A stretch of DNA of 64,000 nt from positions 29,657-93,656 of the forward strand of contig CAVQID010000057.1 of NCBI GenBank assembly GCA_963712485.1, read 5' to 3'. The notes under the pieces are model-generated. The model was not told the origin of the DNA. It did not search any database and worked only from the letters and a program-made list of their open reading frames with translations. The stretch comes from JALORV01 sp963712485. GTDB taxonomy: Bacteria; Pseudomonadota; Gammaproteobacteria; Burkholderiales; Burkholderiaceae_F. Below, piece by piece: positions 28,942-38,259 of the stretch. The position numbers and the translations under genes were made by a program. Within the stretch, counting starts at the first letter, position 1. Each line of letters starts with the position of its first letter.

Positions 28942-29802
28942 ATGACGGCGCGCATCATCGACGGCAAGGCGCTTGCCGCTGCAATCCGCGCGAGCCTCGC
29001 ACCGCGCATTGCGCGGACGCAGGACGCCGGCCAGACTCCGGGCCTCGCGGTCGTGCTCGTCGGCGACGATCCCGCCTCCGCCGTCTATGTGCGCAACAAG
29101 GTCCAGGCCTGCCAGGACGTTGGCATCCGCTCGTTCGCCGAGCGGCTGTCTGCGGAGACCACCGAGCAGGAATTGCTTGCGCGCATCGCGCAGCTGAACG
29201 CCGATCCCGCCGTCCACGGCATCCTGGTGCAGCTGCCGCTACCGCGCCATATCGATGCGCAGCACGTCGTCGAATCGATTGCGTTCGAAAAGGACGTCGA
29301 CGGCCTGCATGCGACCAACGCGGGCCTGACGCTGATGGGAGCGCCGCACTTCCGCTCGTGCACGCCGTACGGGGTCATGAAGATGCTCGAGCATGCCGGC
29401 GCGACGATCGAAGGTTCACATGCGGTCGTGCTTGGACGCTCGAACATGGTTGGCAAGCCCATGGCGATGCTGCTGCTGGCCGCCAACGCCACCGTGACGA
29501 TCGCGCACAGCAAGACCCGCGACCTGCCTGCGATCACGCGCCAGGCTGACATCCTGGTCGCCGCTGTCGGTCGGCGCAATCTCGTGACGGCCGCCATGGT
29601 GAAGCCGGGTGCGATCGTCATCGATGTCGGCACCAACCGGACGTCCGAGGGAAAGCTTGCCGGCGATGTCGACTTTGCTGCGGTCCGCGAGGTGGCCGGC
29701 TGGATCTCTCCGGTGCCCGGCGGCGTGGGGCCGATGACGATCACCATGCTGCTCGTCAACACCGTCGAGGCGGCCGAGCGTCGTGCCGGCCTGCTGAACT
29801 GA
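28942..29802 (+). CDS. folD: Bifunctional methylenetetrahydrofolate dehydrogenase/cyclohydrolase
   Basis: 286 residues. Signature motifs include SAVYVRNKVQACQDVGI (catalytic Lys), VHGILVQLPLPRHIDAQHVV, and the NADP-binding VVLGRSNMVGKPMAMLLLAA. Near the C-terminus is PVPGGVGPMTITMLLVNTVE. It interconverts methylene-, methenyl- and formyl-THF for purine and methionine synthesis. AAGGA lies about 9 bases before the ATG. prlC follows within 30 bp. Confidence 0.97.
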   Translation: MTARIIDGKALAAAIRASLAPRIARTQDAGQTPGLAVVLVGDDPASAVYVRNKVQACQDVGIRSFAERLSAETTEQELLARIAQLNADPAVHGILVQLPLPRHIDAQHVVESIAFEKDVDGLHATNAGLTLMGAPHFRSCTPYGVMKMLEHAGATIEGSHAVVLGRSNMVGKPMAMLLLAANATVTIAHSKTRDLPAITRQADILVAAVGRRNLVTAAMVKPGAIVIDVGTNRTSEGKLAGDVDFAAVREVAGWISPVPGGVGPMTITMLLVNTVEAAERRAGLLN

Positions 29803-29831
29803 CGACGTCGCCACTGCCAGGGATGCTCCGG

Positions 29832-31874
29832 ATGGATTCCAGTGCTGACAATCCGTTGCTCGAACTCGGTGGCCTGACCCGCTTCGACCGTATCCGTCCC
29901 GAGCATGTGACGCCGGCCATCGACGTGCTGCTCGCTGGCGCCCGCGCGGCGGTTGCCGAGGCGGCACGGACGGACGCCCCGGTGCTCTGGGAAACGATCG
30001 TCGAGCCGCTCGACGAGGCCACCGACCGCCTGGCGCGCGCCTGGGGCGCCGTCGCGCACCTGAATGCGGTGGTCGACACGCCGCCGTTGCGTGCCCAGTA
30101 CAACGACAACATGCCACGCATCACCGCCTTCTGGACCGAACTGTCGCAGAACGAAGCGCTGTATGCGCGCTTCAAGGCACTGGCCGCAGTCCCCGATTTC
30201 GCGCAATGGCCACTTGCCCGCCGCCGACTCGTCGAAAACGAACTGCGCGACTTCCGCCTCGGTGGCGCCGAACTTGCCACGGCCGAAAAGCAACGTTTCA
30301 AGGCCGTGCGCGAGCGGGAGTCGCAACTGGGTACGCGGTTCGCCGAGAACGTGCTGGATGCGACCAATGCCTTTGCGCTGTACATCGGCGACCGCGCGGA
30401 AATCGCCGGCGTGCCGGACGATGCGGTGCAGATGTTCCGCGAAGCGGCCGAAGCCGACGGAAAGTCCGGCTGCAAGATCACGCTGCAGTACCCGAGCTAC
30501 TCGGCCGTCCTCGACTACGCGGATGACCGGGCGCTGCGCGAGAAGTTGTATCGCGCCTACGTCACGCGCGCCTCGGAGTTCTGCAATCCGGCGTGGAACA
30601 ATGGCCCGCTGATGGTCGAACTGGCCCGGTTGCGCCTGGAGCACGCGCGCCTGCTCGGGTTCGAGAGTTATGCCGAGGTCTCGCTGGTAGCCAAAATGGC
30701 CGAGAGTCCGCAGGAAGTGCTGACGTTCCTGCGCGAACTCGGCGGCCGGGCACGTCCATACGCAAGACGCGACATGGACGAGTTGCAGGAGTTCGCTGCG
30801 CGTGAACTCGGCATCCGCGAAGTGATGCCGTGGGACTTCGGCTATGCGAGCGAGAAGCTGCGCGAGGCACGCTATGCATACTCGGACCAGGAGCTGAAGC
30901 TCTATTTCACCGAGCTGCGTGTACTCACTGGGCTCTTCAAAGTGGTCGAGACGCTCTTCGGCGTCGCCATCCGTGAAGAATCGGCGCCTACCTGGCATCC
31001 GGATGTGCGCTTCTTCCGCATCGAGGACCTGCGCGGGCAACTGGTCGGCCAGTTCTATCTCGATCTTTACGCGCGCGAGCACAAGCAGGGAGGCGCATGG
31101 CAGAGCGACGCGCGCAGCCGCCGCGGCAGTCGGCCCAGACTGCCATCACCGGTGGCCTACCTGACCTGCAACTTTTCGCGGCCTGTCGGCGGGCGGCCGG
31201 CCACGTTCCGGCACGATGAAGTGCTGACGCTGTTCCACGAGTTTGGCCATGGCCTGCACCACATGCTGACCCGCGTCGACGAGCCGTCGGTTGCCGGGCT
31301 TCGCGGCGTCGAATGGGACGCAGTCGAACTGCCCAGCCAGTTCATGGAGAACTTCGCCTGGGAGTGGGAAGTCCTGCAACTGCTGACTGCGCATGCCGAC
31401 ACCGGCGCGAAGCTGCCGCGCGCGCTCTTCGACCGCATGATCGCCGCGCGCAACTTCCAGACCGGCTACTGGACCGTGCGCCAGCTCGAGTTCGCGCTCT
31501 TCGACATGCTGCTGCATAGCGGCCCGGCGCCGGACTCCGATCAGCAGATCCTGACCATCCTGAACGAGGTGCGACGCGAGGTGGCGGTCCTGATGCCCCC
31601 CGAATACAACCGTTTTCCGCACGCTTTCTCGCACATCTTCGCCGGCGCCTACGCGGCAGGCTATTACAGCTACAAATGGGCCGAGGTGCTGTCGGCGGAC
31701 GCCTATGCGGCGTTCGAGGAAGCCGGTGTGCTGAATCCGTCCGTCGGCGAGCGATTTCTCGACGAGATCCTCGCGGTAGGCGGCAGCCGCCCCGCAATGC
31801 AGTCTTTCATCGCGTTCCGCGGCCGCAAGCCGACGATCGATGCACTGCTGAGACACCACGGCATGACGAACTGA
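29832..31874 (+). CDS. prlC: Oligopeptidase A (M3 metallopeptidase)
   Basis: 680 residues. The zinc motif HEFGH sits in TLFHEFGHGLHHMLTR, with the third ligand Glu in VELPSQFMENFAWE. Length and the surrounding sequence fit PrlC/OpdA, a cytoplasmic peptidase that degrades peptides, including cleaved signal peptides. The ATG at 29832 was preferred to that at 29823 because AGGG is 9 bases before it. It is followed by two redox-type proteins within 11 and 26 bp. Confidence 0.95.
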   Translation: MDSSADNPLLELGGLTRFDRIRPEHVTPAIDVLLAGARAAVAEAARTDAPVLWETIVEPLDEATDRLARAWGAVAHLNAVVDTPPLRAQYNDNMPRITAFWTELSQNEALYARFKALAAVPDFAQWPLARRRLVENELRDFRLGGAELATAEKQRFKAVRERESQLGTRFAENVLDATNAFALYIGDRAEIAGVPDDAVQMFREAAEADGKSGCKITLQYPSYSAVLDYADDRALREKLYRAYVTRASEFCNPAWNNGPLMVELARLRLEHARLLGFESYAEVSLVAKMAESPQEVLTFLRELGGRARPYARRDMDELQEFAARELGIREVMPWDFGYASEKLREARYAYSDQELKLYFTELRVLTGLFKVVETLFGVAIREESAPTWHPDVRFFRIEDLRGQLVGQFYLDLYAREHKQGGAWQSDARSRRGSRPRLPSPVAYLTCNFSRPVGGRPATFRHDEVLTLFHEFGHGLHHMLTRVDEPSVAGLRGVEWDAVELPSQFMENFAWEWEVLQLLTAHADTGAKLPRALFDRMIAARNFQTGYWTVRQLEFALFDMLLHSGPAPDSDQQILTILNEVRREVAVLMPPEYNRFPHAFSHIFAGAYAAGYYSYKWAEVLSADAYAAFEEAGVLNPSVGERFLDEILAVGGSRPAMQSFIAFRGRKPTIDALLRHHGMTN

Positions 31875-31884
31875 AAGGGACGGA

Positions 31885-32445
31885 ATGAAGGCTCGCTGGG
31901 CGGCCGTACTGATCCTCCTCGGGATCGCCAGCGCCGCGAGTGCGCAGTATCGCTGGCGCGATGCGAACGGCCAGGTCAACTACGGCGACTTCCCTTCGTC
32001 CGACGCCCGTGAACTGCAGCGCGTCGACACCCGCGCGCCGGCGGCCGCAGACGACGCCAGCGGCGCGTTGCCGTTCGAGTTGCGCCGCGCGACGGCGCAG
32101 CATCCGGCGGTGCTCTACACGAGCGGCGAGTGCCCGGCATGCGACAGCGCCCGAGCGTTCCTGCGCCAACGCGGCGTGCCCTACACCGAGCGCGTCGTCG
32201 AGAGCCCCGAAGACCTCGAAGTACTGAAGCGGCTCGCCGGCGTCGACCGCGTTCCGGTGCTGATGCTCGGCCGCGAACGCTTCGTTGGTTTCAGCGGCTC
32301 GGACTGGAACCGCGGACTCGATCTCGCCGGCTATCCCGCCGAATCGCGCCTGCCCCCGGGCTATGCCTCCGAACCGGCGCAACCGCTCGTTGCACGCGCG
32401 AGCGGTCCGGCCAACAAGGTCGGCCCGGCGGCTGCCGCACGTTGA
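31885..32445 (+). CDS. DUF4124 plus glutaredoxin-domain protein (copy 1)
   Basis: 186 residues. The signal peptide is MKARWAAVLILLGIASAASA. A DUF4124-like segment follows (QYRWRDANGQVNYGDFPSSD), then a glutaredoxin/thioredoxin-fold domain with redox motif CPAC in YTSGECPACDSARAFLRQRG and the cis-Pro loop VDRVPVLMLG. It is probably a periplasmic thiol-disulfide protein. The next gene is a diverged copy with the same layout, so the pair arose by tandem duplication. No partner or substrate is evident. Confidence 0.8.
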   Translation: MKARWAAVLILLGIASAASAQYRWRDANGQVNYGDFPSSDARELQRVDTRAPAAADDASGALPFELRRATAQHPAVLYTSGECPACDSARAFLRQRGVPYTERVVESPEDLEVLKRLAGVDRVPVLMLGRERFVGFSGSDWNRGLDLAGYPAESRLPPGYASEPAQPLVARASGPANKVGPAAAAR

Positions 32446-32470
32446 TCTTGACCTCCCCACCGAGTGACCC

Positions 32471-33040
32471 ATGATCCTTTCGACTCTTTACGCCAGCGTC
32501 TTCGTCATCGCCCTGCAGGCCCAGGTGGGCGGCCCCGAAACTCCGACATCGGGCTCACCCAAAGTGATGTGGCGCTGGACTGACTACCGGGCGCAGATCA
32601 ACTATGGCGACCGGCCGCCGGCGGACGCGCAGAACCTGCTGCGCATCGATCTGCTGACAATCGGCGAACAGACGCAGTCGTTGCTGCCGTACCAGGTGCG
32701 CCGCGCATCCTCCAACTTTCCGGTGATGCTGTTCACTGCGAAGAACTGCCCGCCGTGCGGCACCGCGCGCGACTTCCTCAACAAACGCGGCATCCCGTTC
32801 GCCGAGCGCACGATCGAAACCGGCGACGATGCGATGGAGCTGAAGCGCGTGTCGGGCGCCGAAGGTGTCCCCGTCGTGACGCTGGGCGCGCAACCCTTGC
32901 TCGCCTTCAACCCGGACGACTGGAACAACGCACTGGACGCGACCGGGTACCCTCAGACATCGATGCTGCCGCGGAACTTCAAGCAGGAACCGGCGCGGCC
33001 ACTGACCCAGAAGGCCACTCCGCCGCCCGCGGCACAATAG
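32471..33040 (+). CDS. DUF4124 plus glutaredoxin-domain protein (copy 2)
   Basis: 189 residues, a paralogue of the preceding gene with the same order: hydrophobic N-terminus, DUF4124-like segment (MWRWTDYRAQINYGDRPPAD), redox domain with CPPC in FTAKNCPPCGTARDFLNKRG, and cis-Pro loop EGVPVVTLG. The N-terminus is less clearly a signal peptide (MILSTLYASVFVIALQAQVG). The active-site dipeptide differs from copy 1 (PP versus PA), which would change redox potential. It ends 4 bases before xth and is likely in the same operon. Confidence 0.8.
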   Translation: MILSTLYASVFVIALQAQVGGPETPTSGSPKVMWRWTDYRAQINYGDRPPADAQNLLRIDLLTIGEQTQSLLPYQVRRASSNFPVMLFTAKNCPPCGTARDFLNKRGIPFAERTIETGDDAMELKRVSGAEGVPVVTLGAQPLLAFNPDDWNNALDATGYPQTSMLPRNFKQEPARPLTQKATPPPAAQ

Positions 33041-33044
33041 GACG

Positions 33045-33830
33045 ATGGCACTCACGCTGGCGACCTGGAACGTCAACTCCCTCAAGGTCCGCCTTCCCCA
33101 TCTGCTCGACTGGCTTGCGGCGCACCACGCCGACATCGTCTGCCTGCAGGAAACCAAGCTCGTCGACGAACAGTTTCCGGCGGCCGCGCTCGCAGAGGCC
33201 GGCTACGCCGCCAATTTTGCGGGCCAGAAGACCTACAACGGCGTGGCGCTGCTCACGCGCAAGGACACGCTGCCGGCGGCGAGCGAGATCGTCGCCGCAT
33301 TGCCGTCATTCGAGGATCCGCAGAAGCGCGTGCTTGCCGCGACAGTCGGTCCGCTTCGTGTCGTCTGCGCCTATTTCCCGAACGGCCAGAGCGTCGGCAG
33401 CGACAAGTACGACTACAAGCTGCGCTGGATCGGCGCGCTGAATGCCTGGCTGCGCGACGAACTGGCCAAGCATCCGCAACTGGCGCTGGCCGGAGACTTC
33501 AACATCGCGCCTGAAGACCGTGACGTCCATGATCCGCAGGCGTGGGCGGGACAAGTGCTCTTCTCCGAGCCGGAGAAGCAGGCATTTCGCGACCTGCTGG
33601 GGCTGGGCTTGGTCGACAGTTTCCGACTGTTCGAGCAGCCGGAGCGCAGCTACACATGGTGGGATTACCGCATGCTCGCATTCCGCCGGAAAATGGGCCT
33701 GCGTATTGATCACGTGCTCCTGTCCCGCGCGCTAGCTCCACGATGCACCGCCTGCACCATCGACGTCGAACCGCGCCGGCGCGAACAACCGAGCGACCAT
33801 GCGCCGGTGATTGCCACGCTCGACCTCTGA
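33045..33830 (+). CDS. xth: Exodeoxyribonuclease III
   Basis: 261 residues of the exonuclease-endonuclease-phosphatase fold: TLATWNVNSLKVRLP, CLQETKL (metal-binding Glu), AYFPNGQSVGSDKYDYK, LAGDFNIAPEDRDVHDP, and the catalytic DH in the C-terminal EQPSDHAPVIATLDL. It cleaves abasic sites and digests 3' ends in base excision repair. It starts 4 bases after the preceding gene. Confidence 0.96.
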   Translation: MALTLATWNVNSLKVRLPHLLDWLAAHHADIVCLQETKLVDEQFPAAALAEAGYAANFAGQKTYNGVALLTRKDTLPAASEIVAALPSFEDPQKRVLAATVGPLRVVCAYFPNGQSVGSDKYDYKLRWIGALNAWLRDELAKHPQLALAGDFNIAPEDRDVHDPQAWAGQVLFSEPEKQAFRDLLGLGLVDSFRLFEQPERSYTWWDYRMLAFRRKMGLRIDHVLLSRALAPRCTACTIDVEPRRREQPSDHAPVIATLDL

Positions 33831-33989
33831 CAGCGTCGGGACGCGCGCGTGGGTCTGACGCGGTCGAGCGACGATCACGAAGGCAACGTTTCGTGCGCAA
33901 AGGTCTGGTCCTAGCGCGCCGTCCGGGGGGAGCCGCGCAGTTCAAGCAGAAGCTGAATTGACTGAATTGGATTTCACGGGATCCGTCCG

Positions 33990-34340
33990 ATGCGCAGCTC
34001 GAAATTCGCCTATGCAATCGCGTTCGTTGCCAGCACGGTGCTGTGGGCTGCAACCTCGGTGCTTTCGAAGAAGGTCGAGCCGTGGGACTCGAGCGGCTAT
34101 TGGACATTCGCCTATCCCCTCGCGATCATCCTGTCGGGCGTACTGGGTTACATCGTTCCGCACCGGCCCTGGCGTTGGGCGTTTGTCGTGATGTCTACGC
34201 AGTTCATCGTGATGCTCATCGGCGGCGCTGGCCTCGGTCTGCTGCCGCTGGGGCTGGTCGTGCTGGCGGTACTCTCGCTGCCGGCCGTCGTCGCAGCTCA
34301 GGTTGGGGCCCGGATTCGCCAAGGCCGAAGCGATGCGTGA
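33990..34340 (+). CDS. Small integral membrane protein of unknown function
   Basis: 116 residues with three to four predicted helices: FAYAIAFVASTVLWAATSVL, WTFAYPLAIILSGVLGYIV, WRWAFVVMSTQFIVMLIGG, and LGLLPLGLVVLAVLSLPAVV. No family was recognised. It has no strong ribosome site before the ATG. The nearest upstream gene ends 160 bp away, so it is probably a single-gene unit. Confidence 0.65.
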   Translation: MRSSKFAYAIAFVASTVLWAATSVLSKKVEPWDSSGYWTFAYPLAIILSGVLGYIVPHRPWRWAFVVMSTQFIVMLIGGAGLGLLPLGLVVLAVLSLPAVVAAQVGARIRQGRSDA

Positions 34341-35063
34341 GCCTATCGCCTTGCGCGCCCGGATCCCGATTGGTCCTGGCCATTCGTGTATGAAGCGACT
34401 CGGTACGGGCAGACAGGGCTTCTGGTTCCGACGCGCGGCCGGTGTCGTGCAAGGTGCGTCGCTAACCGCTCCGCTCCCGCACTGCCGTGATGTCGCCGGG
34501 GACCTTTCCGCAACCCCCTCTCGCTTGGGCGGCGAAAAGCGCCGCCGGTCGTTCATCAATTGCCCCGCCGACCAGGCCGATCTAGCGTCTGCGCATGGAC
34601 CAGCCGTCGCCGCTTCCGCCACTCGACTTCGGATGGTCGGAGCTTCGACCGTGAGCTCGTGCTTCAATCGCCGGCAGACCTTTCCGCCGCTTTCTTGAGT
34701 TTCATGCGAAATATGAGTGCCGAAGTTCGCCGCGCCGATCCCGATCCCCGTATCTCCTTACGCTCGCAAATCCTCGTTGAGGACGCGACTGACCAGGAGT
34801 GGGAAGACGCCTGCAGCGCCATGCATCGTTGGGACGCCGCCGATCAACATTGAGCTGGCCGGCAGGTCCGCGGAGCGCCGCGAGTTGACAGTTTGCGAAC
34901 GTCTTCCGAAGACGGCCGGCCACGGGTGCAGGTAACTCAACCGCTACCTGCAAACCCAACAATTCCGCTTTCAAAGGGTCGCTGTTCCAAGGGGTCGCGA
35001 ACAACGCGCCAGCGTATGTTGATCCGGCTTTCTACCCCGACAAGCGCATCGGCCCGCCTTACG
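34341..35063. other. Long mostly non-coding stretch before the M48-like gene
   Basis: About 720 bases. It contains a 7-bp hairpin GGCGGCG-AAAAG-CGCCGCC (34528-34546, no T-run) and a doubtful small ORF with a frameshift (34595-34853). Nothing else was recognised. Confidence 0.5.
34595..34853 (+). CDS. Possible small protein with a +1 frameshift
   Basis: Frame 1 starts MDQPSPLPPLDFGWSELR (ATG 34595). After one extra base near 34650 the frame continues FDRELVLQSPADLSAAFLSF ... RSQILVEDATDQEWEDACSA and stops at 34853, giving about 85 residues. The acidic, protein-like composition and the match to the +1 pattern seen in other genes support it weakly. No family is known. Confidence 0.3.
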
Positions 35064-36161
35064 ATGGTCCCTCAGACAGGTTACGGCAGCCGTTCGCCGG
35101 CCACGACGATTGATTTCTTCGCGGCGCAGGACACCGCGATACGACGAACCCGTCGGCTGGTTCCACTTGTCCTCGTGTGCGCCGCCCTGGTTGTGATCTT
35201 GGTCGACCTGTGGGTTGGCCTGGTCGTCGGACTGCATATCGCACACTCCATACCGCAGGACGCAAGGGACGCGTATGGTGCCGGACCGTTCTGGTTTCTG
35301 CTGCTGATCGTTCCGCTCGAGGTCTACGCAACAGCAACCGTGGTCGTGCTGGCCGTCATCATTGTCGCGATCCTGAAGCGCGAGCATGAACTGGGGCGTG
35401 GCTCGGCCGCCTTTGCACAAGTCCTGGGTGCGCGCGCCGTCGACCGCGACAACCTGCTCGAGCGCGAGCAGCAACTCGTGAACGTCGCCGAGGAGATGGC
35501 ACTCGCCGCGCAGCTACCACCGCCGGCCCTGCACGTCCTCGACAGCGAGAGAACAATCAACGCGCTTGCGTTTGCGTCGAATCGCGATGACGCGGCGGTC
35601 ATCTTGACGCGGGGTGCCGCCGAGCACCTGTCGCGGCCGGAACTGCAGGCGCTGATTGGGTCTGCGCTGGCGCGGGTCCGCAATGGCGACGTCGAACTCA
35701 ATGTGCGCCTCATGGGCTGGCTCGCCGGCTTGACCGCCGTCGGGCGGATCGGCGCGTGGTTGATGCGCATGCCAGGCAGGATAGGACGTTTGACATCCAG
35801 CGGTCGCGGCGAAATGAACGACCTGCAAAAGGCCGCCTTCTTCTTCAGCCTTATCTTCGTGCTCATCGGCCTCGTCATCGCCGTAATTGGTTATGCCGGC
35901 GTCGCATTTGCGCGATGGATACGGGTGCTCGGCGCGCGACAGCGCGTCCTGCTGGCCGACGCATCAACATTGCAGTTCACCCGGGATCCGAATGCGATAA
36001 CGGCCTTGTTGCAGCGGCTAAGAAAGGCTGGCACACAGCGGATCGGCGAGCGCTACAGCGAGGAAGTCGGCCCGCTGCTCTTCGTGCCGGCCGTGGGATG
36101 GCGTTGTCTGCCGACTCACCCTTCGATCGCAAGGCGAATCGCGGCGCTGCAACGACAGTGA
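35064..36161 (+). CDS. M48 (HtpX-like) peptidase homologue lacking zinc ligands
   Basis: 365 residues. TM helices (VPLVLVCAALVVILVDLWVG; FWFLLLIVPLEVYATATVVV; FSLIFVLIGLVIAVIGYAGV) surround a domain laid out as in M48 proteases: VAEEMALAAQLPPPALHVLD, INALAFASNRDDAAVILTRG, then RNGDVELNVRLMGW and LLADASTLQFTRDPNAI. The usual HExxH site is replaced by GSALA (in LIGSALARVRNGD). The Glu ligand normally found before 'LADA' is replaced by Val/Leu (RVLLADA). It is therefore probably a catalytically dead homologue. The start is uncertain (35016 is also possible) and no lemA partner is present. Confidence 0.75.
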   Translation: MVPQTGYGSRSPATTIDFFAAQDTAIRRTRRLVPLVLVCAALVVILVDLWVGLVVGLHIAHSIPQDARDAYGAGPFWFLLLIVPLEVYATATVVVLAVIIVAILKREHELGRGSAAFAQVLGARAVDRDNLLEREQQLVNVAEEMALAAQLPPPALHVLDSERTINALAFASNRDDAAVILTRGAAEHLSRPELQALIGSALARVRNGDVELNVRLMGWLAGLTAVGRIGAWLMRMPGRIGRLTSSGRGEMNDLQKAAFFFSLIFVLIGLVIAVIGYAGVAFARWIRVLGARQRVLLADASTLQFTRDPNAITALLQRLRKAGTQRIGERYSEEVGPLLFVPAVGWRCLPTHPSIARRIAALQRQ

Positions 36162-36451
36162 AGATCGAAGTCATTCGGCGTCAGACAAGGCTCGTCGAGC
36201 CAGGTTGTCCAGCACGCGACGACGACCAGAGTTGATGGTGACCCGCAAGAGCAGTTGACGTGCTTTTCTGTTGCTCGCATCCGCGGCCGCCTGATCATCG
36301 GTGCACGTCGTGCAGCGGCTGGCAGCGCTTGAATAGATCTCCGGCGTCCCTGCGCGGGCGACCGGCGCCTCGCCTGGATCGTGTCTGACGCCGACAGCAT
36401 CGAACGTGGCAGACTTGAATCGTTGCAACATCGAACAAGCGGCCTAGCAAC

Positions 36452-37147
36452 GTGAAAGTCATCGGCCTGATCGGCGGCATGAGCTGGGAGTCGACGGTTC
36501 CGTACTACCGTGAGATCAACCAGACCATCAAGGAGCGCCTGGGCGGCCTGCATTCGGGCAGGATCATCCTCTACAGCGTGGACTTCCACGAGATAGAGCG
36601 CCTGCAGCAGTCGGGCGACTGGGCGGCGGCCGGGTTGATGCTGGCCGGTGTCGCCCAGGCCATCGAGAAGGCGGGCGCAGACATCCTCGTGCTCTGTACC
36701 AACACGATGCACCGCGTCGCCCCTGCGGTTGAAGCGGCCGTGACGATTCCGCTGCTTCATATCGCTGACGCCACCGCGACAGAGATCAGAGCCGCAGGCG
36801 TCTCGACCGTGGGCTTGCTTGGCACTCGCTTCACGATGGAGCAAGGTTTCTACAAGGACCGCCTGCAGCAGGACTTCGGACTCCGGGTTCTCATTCCCGG
36901 TGATCAGGACCGCGACATCGTTCACCGCATCATCTACGATGAACTCTGCCTCGGGCGCATCAGCGACGAGTCTCGGGCGCAATACCGCAGGATCATGGCG
37001 GAGCTTGTCAGCCAGGGAGCCGAAGCGATCATCCTCGGATGCACCGAGATCACGCTGCTGGTCGGACCGACGGACGCAACGGTGCCTCTGTTCGACACGA
37101 CGAGCATCCACGCGCGCAAGGCGGCCGAATGGGCGCTGCGCGAATGA
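36452..37147 (+). CDS. Aspartate/glutamate racemase family protein
   Basis: 231 residues from a GTG start. MKVIGLIGGMSWESTVPYYR opens the Asp/Glu racemase fold. Two catalytic Cys occur in LVLCTNTMHR (about residue 84) and ILGCTEITLL (about 195). It is closest in look to YgeA-type broad-specificity racemases. Substrate is unknown. A quinone-reductase-like gene follows 97 bp downstream on the same strand. Confidence 0.88.
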   Translation: MKVIGLIGGMSWESTVPYYREINQTIKERLGGLHSGRIILYSVDFHEIERLQQSGDWAAAGLMLAGVAQAIEKAGADILVLCTNTMHRVAPAVEAAVTIPLLHIADATATEIRAAGVSTVGLLGTRFTMEQGFYKDRLQQDFGLRVLIPGDQDRDIVHRIIYDELCLGRISDESRAQYRRIMAELVSQGAEAIILGCTEITLLVGPTDATVPLFDTTSIHARKAAEWALRE

Positions 37148-37244
37148 CCGTCGGTGACAACGACGTGATGCGGCGCGGGGCGACGCGCATTCACCGCAAG
37201 GTTGGGCGGTGGGACTCACACCAAAGGAAACGGATCGGCCACGC

Positions 37245-38231
37245 ATGAAAGCGGCCTATTACGAACGAACCGGACCGGCGCGCGAAGTGCTGGTTGTGGG
37301 CGAGTTACCCGACCCACAGCCCGGCCCCGGCGAAGTCCGTGTCCGACTGCAGTGGTCCGGCGTCAATCCCTCGGATGTCAAATCGCGCGGGGGCTTACGA
37401 CCGGGGCCGATGCCGTTTCCGCGCATCGTGCCGCACAGTGACGGCGCGGGAACCATCGACAGGGTCGGTGCGGGCGTCGCTGCCGACCGCATCGGTGAAC
37501 GCGTGTGGCTGTGGAACGGGGCCTGGGGCCGGCCCTGGGGCACCGCGGCGCAGTACATCGTGCTGCCCTCGCATCAGGCGGTCGAACTGCCGGCCGGGGT
37601 CGCTATGGACGCGGGAGCGTGTTTCGGGATACCGGCGTTGACAGCACTGCACGCGGTGCAGTGCCACGGCGGCGTGCGCGACAAGACCGTTCTGGTTGCC
37701 GGTGGTGCTGGCGCCGTCGGCCACTACGCCGTGCAGTTTGCGCGGCTACTTGGTGCGAGGCAGGTGTTCGCCACGGTCAGCAGTCCCGAGAAGGCAGCCA
37801 TCGCCCGGAAGGCCGGCGCCGACACCGTGATCGACTATCGTCGGGACGACGTGCCCGAAGCGGTGCGCAGCGAGACGAACGGTATTGGCGTCGACCGTGT
37901 CATCGAAGTCGATATCGCAGCCAACGGCATGGTGGATGCCGAGCTGTTGAGGCCCGGCGGCGAAGCGGTGGTTTACGGAAGCGGTTCGCGGGAATTCTCG
38001 CTGCCCTTTCTGCCGCTCATTATCCGCAACATTTCGCTGCACTTCTTCATCGTTTACAACCTGGCGCCGCAGGACCGGCAGCGCGCGGAAACCGCGCTCA
38101 CCCAATTTCTCGTCGAAGGGGCGCTGCAACACCATATCGCCCAGCGGCTGCCGTTGTCCGAAATCGCCGCGGCACACGAACTCGTCGAAGGCGGGCAAGT
38201 GATCGGCAACGTCGTGCTCGCCGTCGACTGA
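37245..38231 (+). CDS. Zinc-independent NADPH:quinone reductase-type MDR protein
   Basis: 328 residues of the medium-chain dehydrogenase/reductase family. MKAAYYERTGPAREVL is the family start, GVNPSDVKSRGG and HSDGAGTIDRVG lie in the GroES-like domain, and the NADPH-binding loop is VLVAGGAGAVGHYAVQFARL. The structural/catalytic zinc Cys residues of alcohol dehydrogenases are absent, as in quinone reductases. It starts at ATG 37245; an upstream in-frame ATG at 37209 lacks conservation. Confidence 0.88.
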   Translation: MKAAYYERTGPAREVLVVGELPDPQPGPGEVRVRLQWSGVNPSDVKSRGGLRPGPMPFPRIVPHSDGAGTIDRVGAGVAADRIGERVWLWNGAWGRPWGTAAQYIVLPSHQAVELPAGVAMDAGACFGIPALTALHAVQCHGGVRDKTVLVAGGAGAVGHYAVQFARLLGARQVFATVSSPEKAAIARKAGADTVIDYRRDDVPEAVRSETNGIGVDRVIEVDIAANGMVDAELLRPGGEAVVYGSGSREFSLPFLPLIIRNISLHFFIVYNLAPQDRQRAETALTQFLVEGALQHHIAQRLPLSEIAAAHELVEGGQVIGNVVLAVD

Positions 38232-38259
38232 GCGGTTGCGGGCAGAAACCGGTTCGCCG

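Noticed and set aside
34303..34698. 131-residue frame after the small membrane protein gene
   Set aside because: Arg-rich and without motifs, and it overlaps the more plausible small frameshifted ORF.
36116..37246. 376-residue minus-strand frame across the racemase gene
   Set aside because: Antisense to a racemase with two catalytic Cys motifs; Arg/Ala-rich with no domain.
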